Shown here piece by piece: positions 8,860-20,200 of a DNA stretch of 64,000 nucleotides (within the stretch, counting starts at the first letter, position 1; the number at the start of each line of letters is the position of its first letter). The notes under the pieces were generated by a model. It was not told where the DNA came from. It was given only the letters and a program-made list of their open reading frames with translations, and made no database searches. Made by a program: the position numbers and the translations under genes. Location of the stretch: the NCBI GenBank assembly GCA_964609385.1, contig CAZSSM010000034.1, positions 3,567-67,566 on the forward strand, in the 5' to 3' direction. Origin of the DNA: CAZSSM01 sp964609385. GTDB lineage: Bacteria > Planctomycetota > Planctomycetia > Isosphaerales > Isosphaeraceae.

Positions 8860-9495
8860 TCAGGAAAAATCCCCTTGAGCGTTCCCCTGAGCTGCCCGCG
8901 CGACCCGCGAGATCTGACCGTCCCGAAGCTGGTCCAACGGCGTGTCTCCGTCCAACGACTCGAGCGGCGTCGTCATCCAGATCCAGGCCGAGTATCCGTC
9001 CGGGAAATGGTCACAAACGCATTGGAGCCCTTCCAGCGGTTGTCCCCGATCATCGAACTGCTCGGCCGGAAAAGCATATCCGCGCTTCGCCCCCTGCCAC
9101 CCAATGATCCGGCCGGTTCGCCTCCAATCATGAACCGACTTGCGCGTCTTAAGGGTGGTGTGCTCTCGGACCTGCTCGGTGGTCAACAGACTCCCTGTAG
9201 AAACCGTCCGCGATCGAACTCGCTGCGCAAGCCGTCTTTCGGCCTCTTCTTGAGACAGGAGGGTCGGCTCGACCCCGTCGACCTGCCCGGCAGCCCCCGA
9301 ATAGGTTCTAACCAAATCTCCCCGTCGGCATACCGCAGCCATGGTGGAAACCGTCCCCACGAACACGCTCAGGGCGCCTGAGAGGGCCTCCGGATGATCG
9401 CGGAGGAAGTCCAGGACCGACGGAGAAAGGTCCTGAGCGACCCGCCGAAATTCCTGTGCGAGGTACTCGGTGTTGAGCTGAGTGGTGTGGGCCAT
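8860..9495 (-). CDS. Xre/MbcA/ParS-type antitoxin of the RES toxin
   Basis: 211 residues from ATG at 9495 (MAHTTQLNTEYL); the frame is open 22 codons further upstream but the added part is Lys/Arg-Asn-rich and unlike the family. The middle holds a DNA-binding segment, SLLTTEQVREHTTLKTRKSV, with a following wing-like GYAFPAEQFD. The C-terminal ~55 residues (WIWMTTPLESLDGDTPLDQLRDG, then AAQGNAQGDFS) match the toxin-binding domain of MbcA/ParS/Xre antitoxins, where the last residues block the NAD site of the RES toxin. The gene lies just upstream of the RES gene, the usual antitoxin-first order, and such antitoxins normally repress their own promoter. Confidence 0.82.
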   Translation of the reverse strand: MAHTTQLNTEYLAQEFRRVAQDLSPSVLDFLRDHPEALSGALSVFVGTVSTMAAVCRRGDLVRTYSGAAGQVDGVEPTLLSQEEAERRLAQRVRSRTVSTGSLLTTEQVREHTTLKTRKSVHDWRRTGRIIGWQGAKRGYAFPAEQFDDRGQPLEGLQCVCDHFPDGYSAWIWMTTPLESLDGDTPLDQLRDGQISRVARAAQGNAQGDFS

Positions 9496-9840
9496 GGCAT
9501 CGACTCCTCTGAGACTTTTCTTCTCCCTCAAAAGGAGATTCTGTTTATTTCGTTTCGCCAAGGGGTCCCCGATCGTTCGTCGGACATCGCCCCTGCTGCC
9601 AATGGATCCACGCGAAAAGCCCGAAGGTCACATCGAGGATCGGGCTGAGCTTGCCCCGAGAAACAACAGAGCACCGCTCAAGGCGTGGGGACCTCTGCGG
9701 GCCGGCTCGGGCGTGGCTGATCCAACGTTCCGGCCCCTTGAGCAGGTTCTTATAATGAGAGCGATCCGATCGTCACGGTCCCAACACCGAACGCCGTGTG
9801 GGCCTCCATTCCTCGATCACAGGCCTGTTGGGATTGCTTT
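9496..9840. other. intergenic region between divergent antitoxin and DAC-like genes
   Basis: About 345 bp between divergently transcribed genes, so it should contain promoters for both the RES-Xre pair and the DAC-like/miaA pair. No convincing gene is seen. A TATAAT hexamer occurs at 9751-9756, 85 bp before the DAC-like start, but no good -35 element lies 16-18 bp upstream of it. Confidence 0.5.
9751..9756 (+). promoter_or_regulatory. possible -10 element upstream of the DAC-like/miaA genes
   Basis: Perfect TATAAT in a high-GC intergenic region between divergent genes. The expected -35 region (about 9728-9733, TTCCGG) matches TTGACA poorly, so this is a weak prediction. Confidence 0.25.
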
Positions 9841-11364
9841 ATGCCGGAACCGTCGTCCGAGCCACCCACCTCCGTCGAGCCCCCGCGTAAGCCGTCGGCC
9901 TCGACCACACGGCCCCATCCAGGGACCCTGGCTCGAAGCGCCAGCCCGAAGCGGATCGCACGGCGATTGCGCACGCCGTCGCGGGTCATCGGCCTCTATC
10001 AGACCTTCTTTCGACGCAATATCGAGCACTTCTTCCCCAATATTCTGCTGGAGGCCGTCGACAACCTCAGCTTCATCGACGGCCTGAATCCACTGGATTG
10101 CCCCAACTATCACTTCGAGGACGAGCCGGACAAGCTCGGGATCCTGATCCGTTGGTTCAAGACGCGGTATCGGCTGATGCCTAGCCGGCCGGTCCCGTTC
10201 CTGGCCAGCGAACGCAGCTTGATCGCCACGATCGCCCGCAGCCTCGATACCCGGTTCCGGACCGTCTACGACCAGGCCGCGCAGGGCGAACGCCTGGAGA
10301 TGTTCCACTACACCAACGAGGACTACATCGTCGCCGACCACCTCAACCCCGAGGATCCGCTCCGGATCTGCGCGGCGTTGGAGGCGTTGCGTGTGGCCAC
10401 GCTCTCGACCTATGAAAATCGTCGGGTCTCGACCGGCACACTCCTGCTGGGCACCCAAGTTGATCCGGCCGACCCGACTCGGACCAAGATGCCCGGCGCC
10501 CCGCGATACAGCGTCCGGCTCTCGGCGGTCAAGAGCTTCCACCGGATCTGCGACGGCCTCCGGACAGTCTTCGTCGTCGATCGCGAGGGCGATCTCAACT
10601 GGGTCACCGACATCCGGAGTTGGGCCGAGCATGTGCAAGGGACCGCTCCGCTCGACCTGCCCTGTCCACGCGATTACACCTGCCACGCCAAGGCAACCCA
10701 GGCCGACGGCCACATCTGCCTGGTCCTGACCCCCAATCAGGAGATCAAGGTCTTCGCGCGCGGCGTCCCGATCTTCGCCTTCAGCGACGCCCGCTGGCGG
10801 CTGCTGAGCATCCCCGAGAAGTATCAGGTCTGGGACGAGGCGGTCGGGCCGACGCAGCCACCCCACCTGGCCTCGCGGCTCTTCCAAGCCGCCTTGAACC
10901 TGGCTGAGGCCCGCGACGGTGCCCTCTTCGTTGTGCTCCGCGATCCCGACTCCTCACTGCCCCAACTGGTCGACCGATCCGATTGGATCATCCAGGACGC
11001 CGACCTCGCCGAGTCCCCCCACGACCCCGAACCTGAGGCCGAACCCGAGACGATCAGCCCCTATGTGGCCAAACGCGCCCTGCATCACCTCGTCCGCGGC
11101 CGGGGCGTCACCGATCTGGACGAGACGGTGCTCGAATCGCTCTCGGGCATCGACGGCGCCGTCGTCGTCGACACCCACGGGCGGCTCCTCTCCTTCGGCG
11201 CAATCCTCCGGATCCCGCCCGACACCCCCCTGGCCGGCCGGTCCGTCGAAGGGGCCCGGACCACCGCCGCCCTGGCCGCCTCGTTCCACGGGCCGGTCCT
11301 CAAGGTCAGCCAGGACGGGTTCCTGACTATGTTCCTCAAGGGGCGTCGGATCTGGGAACTGTGA
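9841..11364 (+). CDS. DisA/DAC (diadenylate cyclase)-like domain protein, degenerate active site
   Basis: 507 residues from ATG at 9841. After a basic, Pro-rich leader, residues ~60-340 form an uncharacterised N-terminal domain. The C-terminal ~170 residues follow the two-part layout of the DisA_N/DAC fold: first ARDGALFVVLRDPDSS, then GIDGAVVVDTHGRLLSFGAI, then VEGARTTAALAASFHGPVLK and a terminal strand. The DGA motif (near residue 437) is kept, but the nucleotide-binding RHR motif expected after the GTR/GAR turn is replaced by ARTTAA. Activity as a c-di-AMP synthase is therefore doubtful; it may bind a nucleotide or act as a regulator (inference). The stop TGA overlaps the miaA start as GTGA, so translation is coupled. 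Confidence 0.72.
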   Translation: MPEPSSEPPTSVEPPRKPSASTTRPHPGTLARSASPKRIARRLRTPSRVIGLYQTFFRRNIEHFFPNILLEAVDNLSFIDGLNPLDCPNYHFEDEPDKLGILIRWFKTRYRLMPSRPVPFLASERSLIATIARSLDTRFRTVYDQAAQGERLEMFHYTNEDYIVADHLNPEDPLRICAALEALRVATLSTYENRRVSTGTLLLGTQVDPADPTRTKMPGAPRYSVRLSAVKSFHRICDGLRTVFVVDREGDLNWVTDIRSWAEHVQGTAPLDLPCPRDYTCHAKATQADGHICLVLTPNQEIKVFARGVPIFAFSDARWRLLSIPEKYQVWDEAVGPTQPPHLASRLFQAALNLAEARDGALFVVLRDPDSSLPQLVDRSDWIIQDADLAESPHDPEPEAEPETISPYVAKRALHHLVRGRGVTDLDETVLESLSGIDGAVVVDTHGRLLSFGAILRIPPDTPLAGRSVEGARTTAALAASFHGPVLKVSQDGFLTMFLKGRRIWEL

Positions 11365-12395
11365 GCCCCCGCGACTCGGCCGCGACCGGGCCGATCAATC
11401 CCCTCGACCCGGCCGAAGCGCTCACATTGACTCGAGACGCCTGCTATCTGACCGGGCCGACCGCCGTGGGCAAGACCGCCACGGCCCTGGCCTTGGCTGA
11501 GCGCCTCGACGCCGAGATCCTCGCCCTCGACTCGATGACCCTCTATCGCGGCCTGGACATCGGCACGGCCAAGCCGACCCCGAGTGAACGCGCACGGGTT
11601 CCGCACCACCTGCTCGACCGGCTCGACCCTTGGCAATCGGCCAGCGTGGCCGACTACCGATGCTGGGCCTTGGATATACTCTGCGATCTGAAAGAACGCG
11701 GACGCACGGCTCTGTTCGTCGGCGGCACGCCGCTCTACCTCAAAGCGCTGTTGCGCGGGCTCTTCGAAGGCCCCCCGGCCGATCCCGAGATCCGTCGGCG
11801 CCTGGAAGCTCAGGCCGACCTCGAGGGGGATGACGCCCTCCATCGTCGACTCCAGCAATGCGACCCCGAGGCGGCTGACCGGATCCATCCCAACGACCGC
11901 CGACGGCTGGTCCGCGCGCTGGAGGTCTTCGAGCAAACCGGCGTCCCCCTGAGTCAGTTTCAGGCCGAGCACGAGCGGCCCGCACCACCGGACGTCCCGG
12001 TGCTCGCCCTGGATCGCCCCCGCGCGCAACTGCACGAGCGGATCGATCGTCGAGTCCACACCATGTTCGACGAGGGTCTCGTCGACGAGGTCCGCGCGTT
12101 GCTCGATGATCCTCGAGGCTTGGCCGACGGGCCGTCCCAAGCGGCCGGCTACCACGAGGTGATCGACCTGCTGGCCGGCACCCTCGACCGCGATGGAGCG
12201 ATCGCGCGGATCCAGGCCCGGACCCGGCAACTGGCCAAACGCCAGATCACCTGGTTCCGCCACCTGGAGGAGGTCCGGATCGTCCCCATCACCGACCTCG
12301 ACGATCCGCAACGCCTGGCCGATGCCCTGGCCGAGCGCTTCACCGCGATCCGGTCCGGCCCGCCCGCCCGCCCCGAAGCCCGATCTGGGCACTGA
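11361..12395 (+). CDS. miaA: tRNA dimethylallyltransferase MiaA
   Basis: 344 residues, GTG start at 11361 overlapping the previous stop by 4 bp. MiaA transfers a dimethylallyl group from DMAPP to N6 of A37 in tRNAs reading UNN codons. Seen: P-loop GPTAVGKTATALALAE (~31-46), the DSMTLYRGLDIGTAKPT stretch that contacts substrate (usual DS.QvYrgldIGTaKp), HHLLDRLDP, FVGGTPLYLKALLRGLFEGP and a C-terminal TRQLAKRQITWFRH motif. Length is normal for the family, with about 25 extra residues at the N terminus. Coupling with a DAC-like gene is unusual; miaA is more often beside mutL or hfq. Confidence 0.97.
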   Translation: MSPRDSAATGPINPLDPAEALTLTRDACYLTGPTAVGKTATALALAERLDAEILALDSMTLYRGLDIGTAKPTPSERARVPHHLLDRLDPWQSASVADYRCWALDILCDLKERGRTALFVGGTPLYLKALLRGLFEGPPADPEIRRRLEAQADLEGDDALHRRLQQCDPEAADRIHPNDRRRLVRALEVFEQTGVPLSQFQAEHERPAPPDVPVLALDRPRAQLHERIDRRVHTMFDEGLVDEVRALLDDPRGLADGPSQAAGYHEVIDLLAGTLDRDGAIARIQARTRQLAKRQITWFRHLEEVRIVPITDLDDPQRLADALAERFTAIRSGPPARPEARSGH

Positions 12396-12572
12396 GGACA
12401 CGGTCTAGGCAACTTCCCGAGCCCCTGGTACGGTCCGCGCCATGGGATCAACCGTTCGGGGATCGTCCGGGATCCTCTTCGCCATCAAGGTGGATGGGCG
12501 GGAGTGGGAGCGGCATGGAACGATGTCGCGGAAAACCGGGCGGGCCACCAAGGGAATGGGGAGATACGGGCG

Positions 12573-15212
12573 ATGGGATGGCGCGGGATGCTCGGCCTGT
12601 CGGCGATGGTGATCGTAGCCATGGGACTGCGCTTTGTGGTCGCGCAGACGCCCCCCAAAACAATGGAACCCCCGCCGCTGGTCTTGACGACGGAGGTCGG
12701 GAAACGTGGGGACTCAGGCTCCCCACAACCCAAGCCCTTCGACGCGCGTCGAGGTTCGCAACAACAACCCATCCCCACGGTCCAACGCCAGTCACAACCT
12801 CTGCCTGAGCCGCCCTCGAACAAGCCGGCGCCTGCTCCCCTGCCGCAGGTGCCTGATCGACAGTCCAAGCCCACCGGTCCGCCGACGAATGCACCCGCAT
12901 CGTTGCCCAGCCCCACAACGGATTCCCCAGCGTCGCGCGCTCCGGTCCCCGCGTCCAATCCGCTCGATGATTTCGATTTCGACATCGACCCGACGATCGG
13001 GGCGCCCGACCCCGCCTCCGCATTGCCCCCCACAACGCGAGACGCGTACGATCCGCCTTCAGCCTTCCCGGACCCGACCGACATCGACCAGTTCGACCTC
13101 CCGGATCCGCCCACCTTCCCGAATCCATCGTCGGCCGGGCTCGACACGCCCGACCCAATGAACAACGCTCCCTCGACCTTCCCCAACGCGCAACCGCCCG
13201 CCGATCGACCGGCCGACACGATTCCTCCCCGAACCGAGGATCCGTTCGGGACGCCCCCGGCCTTCGACGACCTCCCCGAGCCGACCATCCTTGAACCGGC
13301 CGCAGGCGCCCCGCAGTATCGACCCGACCCAACAACCCCCGCACCGAATCGCTCCGTCGACCCGAATCCCTTTCCGCGCGAACGATCCATCGATCCGGGC
13401 CCGCCTCCACCAGGTCGCCCCGAGCCGCTCGAGCCGTCCGGTTCGAGACCTGTCACAAACCATCAACAGACCGACCCCACACGGCCCAGGAACGCACCCC
13501 GTCCAGTGACCGATCCCCTCGATCGAGATCTGGGCACCGCGACAACTCCCGAGACTCCTCCGACCAGTCAGGTCGTCCCCCTACGCGACCTGGTCGACCG
13601 CGACTTCAGAGAGGCTGGCGTCGACCCCGCCGTCCGGCTCTCGGCCTTCGACGGCAACCTCAGCACGAACATTCTCCCGTCCATTGACCCCAACAAGTTC
13701 GAGTCGAGGACTCAGGAGCCGACGATCCAAGTGAAGGTGGAGAGCCCCGAGACACTCATCTACCAGCGTGAGAGTGTGATTGGAATTGCTGTTGAAAACC
13801 TCTCTCGCTTCGACCTCCATGAGGTCTATGTCCGCGAGGTGCTCTCGAGCGGGTTCGAGTTCATTGACAGCAATCCAACCCTGCACGTCCAGCCCGAGCA
13901 GAACGGCCCGGACGGCAGCCAAATCCTGACCTGGAAGCTGGGCACCATGCGGGCCCGCGCCAACCAGAGTATCACGCTCAAGGTCAAGCCGGTCCGGCCC
14001 GGACCGTTCTCGCACAATGCGGCGGTCTATTTCGCCTCAGGCACCCAGCGCCGGGTTGAGGTACAGCAGCCCAAGCTCGAGGTCATCCCGACCTTCTCGC
14101 GCAAGCAACTGCTCCAGGGCGACGAATCGCAGCTCGAGATCACGATCAAGAACCCCGGAACCGGCCCGGCCCGCGACGTCAACGTCGTCGTCGACCTCGG
14201 ATACGGTCTGGTCATGCCCAGCGAGGACGGCAAGACCTACACGCGGATCGAACCGCTGGTCCCCATCGAGGAGCTGCCCGCCAACGGACAGCACACCCTG
14301 CCGCCCCTGACCATCCAGGGGATTGCCGACGGCGAGCCGAAAGTGACCATCACCGCCACCAGCGAGGACGTCGTCCTCGAAGAATCGCCCGATCATCAGG
14401 TCGTCAGTACCCTCCAGGTCCTCACCCCCAAGATTACCCTCGACATCAGCGGCCCCACCCAGCGCTTCACCAACTCGCAGGCCCGCTACAGCTTCGTGCT
14501 CAGGAACGATGGGACCGCCGAGGCCCGCAACGTCCGGCTCGTCGTCGAGTACCCCGAAGGAGCCGAGGTGATCTCCTCGGTACCTGACAACCCCCAGCCC
14601 AGCGATGAGACGCGATACCTCTTCTGGACAATCCCCCAGCTCAAGGCCCAGTCCGATTTCCGCGCCAGCTTCAACGTCCGCTTCGGCAACAAAGCCCAAC
14701 GCGATGCCTTGGTCCGCGCCGTCAGTTTCTACGACACCGAAAACGAGCTCGACCTAACGATCGAAGAGGTCGGTCTCCGGACCGAAATCCAAGGCATCGT
14801 CGACTTCCAGATCGATCTCAGCGATGAGCAGAAGGCCATCGATATTGGTGGGACCACCCGGATCCTCGCCACCATCATTAATAACGGCACCAAGACCGCC
14901 GAGGACGTCGCCATCCAAATTGAGGTCGACAAAAAGATCCTGACCCTGACCGGCAAGGGCTTCGGCACCCACACCAGCCAGTCGTTCAACGCCCTCGCAA
15001 AATCGATGCAGGGGGAACATGAGGTGATCCCCTTCCCCATGATCCCCCGGATCGAGCCGGGCGAAGACATCACCCTCAGTGTCGAAGCCGAGGGCATCCG
15101 CAAGGGGACCGGCCTGGCCATCGTCAAGATCCAGCACAAGGACCTGGAGAATGACGCGTACGAGGCCGAGCGCCATCCCATCTACGTCGTCGGCCGCGAG
15201 TCGGAACGATAA
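12573..15212 (+). CDS. secreted DUF11/CARDB-type repeat protein with Pro-rich linker
   Basis: 879 residues. The ATG at 12573 follows GGGGAGA at 12558-12564; an earlier in-frame ATG at 12504 lacks a site. Residues 1-25 are an export signal ending ...FVVAQ. Residues ~30-360 are low-complexity, rich in Pro, Asp, Thr and Asn (PPSAFPDPTD, RPDPTTPAPN), probably a flexible extended linker. From ~400 to the end there are at least four Ig-like units of the DUF11/CARDB type, recognisable from LTWKLGTMRARANQSITLKV, EITIKNPGTGPARDVNV, YSFVLRNDGTAEARNVRLVV and ATIINNGTKTAEDVAIQI. These domains build surface or periplasmic stalks. No catalytic domain seen. Its stop is 28 bp from the convergent sulfatase stop. 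Confidence 0.85.
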   Translation: MGWRGMLGLSAMVIVAMGLRFVVAQTPPKTMEPPPLVLTTEVGKRGDSGSPQPKPFDARRGSQQQPIPTVQRQSQPLPEPPSNKPAPAPLPQVPDRQSKPTGPPTNAPASLPSPTTDSPASRAPVPASNPLDDFDFDIDPTIGAPDPASALPPTTRDAYDPPSAFPDPTDIDQFDLPDPPTFPNPSSAGLDTPDPMNNAPSTFPNAQPPADRPADTIPPRTEDPFGTPPAFDDLPEPTILEPAAGAPQYRPDPTTPAPNRSVDPNPFPRERSIDPGPPPPGRPEPLEPSGSRPVTNHQQTDPTRPRNAPRPVTDPLDRDLGTATTPETPPTSQVVPLRDLVDRDFREAGVDPAVRLSAFDGNLSTNILPSIDPNKFESRTQEPTIQVKVESPETLIYQRESVIGIAVENLSRFDLHEVYVREVLSSGFEFIDSNPTLHVQPEQNGPDGSQILTWKLGTMRARANQSITLKVKPVRPGPFSHNAAVYFASGTQRRVEVQQPKLEVIPTFSRKQLLQGDESQLEITIKNPGTGPARDVNVVVDLGYGLVMPSEDGKTYTRIEPLVPIEELPANGQHTLPPLTIQGIADGEPKVTITATSEDVVLEESPDHQVVSTLQVLTPKITLDISGPTQRFTNSQARYSFVLRNDGTAEARNVRLVVEYPEGAEVISSVPDNPQPSDETRYLFWTIPQLKAQSDFRASFNVRFGNKAQRDALVRAVSFYDTENELDLTIEEVGLRTEIQGIVDFQIDLSDEQKAIDIGGTTRILATIINNGTKTAEDVAIQIEVDKKILTLTGKGFGTHTSQSFNALAKSMQGEHEVIPFPMIPRIEPGEDITLSVEAEGIRKGTGLAIVKIQHKDLENDAYEAERHPIYVVGRESER

Positions 15213-15240
15213 CCGGAACAGTTCGCCGCTGCCTCGCCAT

Positions 15241-16752
<1,512 letters not shown>

Positions 16753-17241
16753 GGTCGTATCCCCCGATCTCGCTCCGCAAACCGCCCATCCTCGATGACA
16801 TCCCGACAGCCGATCGATCATTGACGATCGCTCGGGAGGACTGGCGAGGATTTCGATTCATCACAGGATGACCACCCCGACGCGGAAGTTCAACACGATG
16901 GGTCAACCGGCCACATCGCGATCGGCAACGATGGCCGAGCCGGCTCCGCGACCTCGAGGGGTCGACCGTTCCGACGTTGATCCATCCCAACATTCCCGAT
17001 GCCCGTTCGACGCGTCGCGTCGCGTCGGATCGAGGACACCATCCCGTCACCGACCAAGCCGCGATCCGGGTCTATCTATTGAGAAACTGGCTTTTCGACC
17101 GACGACGCGTCGGACATGACCCGGGTTTTCGACTCATCAATCGGGACACGCCGATTCGAGAGCCCGTGCCGGCATGGGACTCATGGACACGCCGTCATGG
17201 AGGTCCGCGGAAGAGCCACCAAATACCCAGGGAGTTCACAC
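16753..17241. other. intergenic region, nothing recognisable
   Basis: About 490 bp between divergent sulfatase and giant surface-protein genes. Open frames here are short and do not resemble proteins. AGGGAG at 17229-17234 is the ribosome binding site of the following gene. No tRNA, terminator or repeat seen. Confidence 0.5.
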
Positions 17242-20200
17242 GTGTCCGATTACCGATCAATTGCAATGCATGCTATATTTCGTCGGAACCGACCTGACAC
17301 CCATCCATCACGACAACGTTCTCACCTCCAGGTCACCCCCTTGGAAGTCCGCTTGCTGATGGCCGGCGACCTCCCGTCCCTCGATCCGGGCGACGGTTCT
17401 CCTGGCCCCTCACCGGCGGCCGAGATCGAAACGATCGAGCAAACGCCCACGATCGCCGCGTCCGGGATCGGCCCTGGTTCGGTCGAACTGACCTCCGATC
17501 AGATCCGGCTCCTCCACTACAAGCAGTTCGAAGTTCTCACCCCCGAACAGGTCGTCCACCTGACCCCAGATCAGGTCGCCTCGATCCCCAGCGCCTACTG
17601 GCTCAAGACGATCTCGGTGGCCACCCGAGCCGCCCTCACGACCGAGCAGATCCACTCTCTCGATGTCGGCAGCATCGGCATCCACCTCTTAACCACCGAT
17701 CAGATCGCCCTGTTGACGACCGACCAGGTCGGGCAACTCGGCCCCGATCACCTGTTCCTGCTCCCGATCGAACAGATCCCCCATGTCACGACCCAGCAGA
17801 TCGCCCAACTCGATCTGACAACCTTCGATCCGATCTCTCCCGAATGGCGGAACGCCCTCAGCGCCGATCAGGTGCGGGCGATTCCCGTCGAGATCGTCAA
17901 CCAGCGGCTCCTCCGATTCACCCCCACCCAGATCAGCCAATTGAGTCCCGAGCAAGTCCAGGCCCTCGACTTCAAGCAGTTCCAACACCTCGGGCCCGAC
18001 CAGATCATCCACCTCACCAAAGATCAGATCGGCTCCATCCCCACCGGATTCTGGTTCAAGACGATCTCGGACGAATCGCGGCAGGCCCTCACGAAGAAGC
18101 AAATCAAGGGGATCAATCTCGGCCAAGTCGGCGTCCATCTGTTAACAACCGACCAGATCGCCGCCCTCAGCGCCCAGCAGGTCAAGGTCCTCCGCGACTT
18201 CGAGCTGTTCCTCCTGCCCACCCAGCTCGTCCCCTATGTCGATCCCGAGCAGATTCAGGCCATCGCGCTCCAAGACTTCGACCTCATCGGTCCAGAGGCC
18301 CGCGACGTCCTCGGCGGCACCCAAATCCGCGCTTTGCCCCTCGAGATCATCACCCAACGCATCCACCTGCTCACCGACGCCCAGATCGGCCAGCTCAGCG
18401 TCGACCAGGTTCATGCCCTCGACTTCAAGCAGTTCCAATACCTCGGACCCGACCAGATCATCCACCTCACCAAAGATCAGATCGGTTCCATCCCCTCGGG
18501 AACCTGGTTCAAGACGATCGCCGAGGCGTCGCAACAGGCTCTGACGAACAAACAAGTCAAAGCCCTTAACCTCAACGATGTCGGTGTCCACCTATTGACG
18601 TCCGACCAGGTCTCCGCCCTCAGCGCCAGGCAGGTCAAGACGCTCCGCGACTTCGAGCTGTTCCTCCTGCCCACCCAGCTCGTCCCCTATGTCGATCCCG
18701 AGCAGCTCCAAGCCATCGCGATCCGCGACTTCGACCTCATCGGCCAGGGAGCCCGCGACGTCTTCGATGCCACCCAGATCCAAGCCCTGCCCCCCGAAAT
18801 CATCAACCAACGCGTCCACCTGCTCACCGATGCTCAGATCGACCAGCTTGGCCCTGGGCAGGTTCAAGCCCTTGACTTCAAGCAATTCCAACATCTCGGG
18901 CTCGACCAGATCGCCCACCTCAATGACGTCCAGCTCGGATCGATTCCCAGCGGGTTCTGGTTCAAGAGTATCGGGTCGGACGCGCGGGCCGCGCTGACGA
19001 ACGACCAGGTTCAAGCCCTCGACCTCAACAAAGTTCCCGTCCACCTGTTGACGAACGACCAGATCGCCGTCCTGAGCCCCGATCAGGTCAGGACGCTTCA
19101 CGACGACGAACTGTTCCTCCTACCCACCTCATTGATCCCCCACGTCGATCCCGAGCAACTCCAGGCCATCTCGCTCGGAAACTTCGACCTCATCGCCCGC
19201 GAAGCCCGCGAGGTTCTCGACGGCGCTCAGATCCAAGCGCTCCCGGTCCCCGTGATCGCCGAGCGCATCGCGGTCTTGTCCGAATCGCAGGTCGATCAAC
19301 TCAGCCCGGCCCAACTCCAAGGGCTCTCCTTCCGACAGTTCTCGATGCTGGACGACTCCCAGATCATCCACCTCTCGACCGATCAGGTCGCCTCGATCCC
19401 CAGCGGGTTCTGGTTCAAGTCGATCCCCGAAGTGTCGAGGGCTACCCTGAACGCCGAGCAGATCGGCGTGATCGACCTGGAGATCGTCGGGGTTCATCTG
19501 CTGACACCAGCTCAGATCGCCCAACTCACCCCTGAGCAGGTCGCCCAACTCGAGCCGTCCGAGCTGTTCCTGCTACCGCCCGAGCAAGTTCCCCAGATCA
19601 CGAACGTGCAGTTGGCGGGGATCAACGACTACCAGGAGTTCAGCCTGATCTCCCCGGAAGCCCGTGCAGCGATGTCGCAGGCCCAGTGGCTCGCCCTGCC
19701 GATGAGCGTGCTCGAGAAGGTCCCGATGGGCAGCATCCCCTCGACCGACGGCCTCGCCTCCGATCTCCGGACGCTCCGCGAGCGTGACACAATCTTCAGC
19801 CTGGTTCCCGTCGAGGCAGCCTCCCACGTCGTCGCGCAAAGCGGCTCGTGGTCCGATCCATCGACATGGGCCAACGCGGAGGTGCCCAACGACGGCGCCG
19901 ACGTCTGGATCCCCCACGGCTTCGACGTCCACTACGACCTCGACGCCGATCAGGCGACGCGGCTCCGAACGATTCGGGTCGACGGCGCGTTGCGGTTCGC
20001 CCACGACCGCTCGACCTTGATGCTCGTCGACACGATCTTCGTGACGACCGAGGGTGCGTTCCAGATCGGCACCGCCGAGACGCCGATCGGCCCCGACGTC
20101 TCGGCCATCGTCCGATTCACCAACGACGGCCCGATCGACCTGAGTTGGGACCCGATGCAGCTCTCGCGTGGGTTGAACTCGCGCGGGGCGATCGACTTCC

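Noticed and set aside
11085..12401. 438-codon frame opposite miaA
   Set aside because: Antisense to the well-supported miaA and DAC-like genes.
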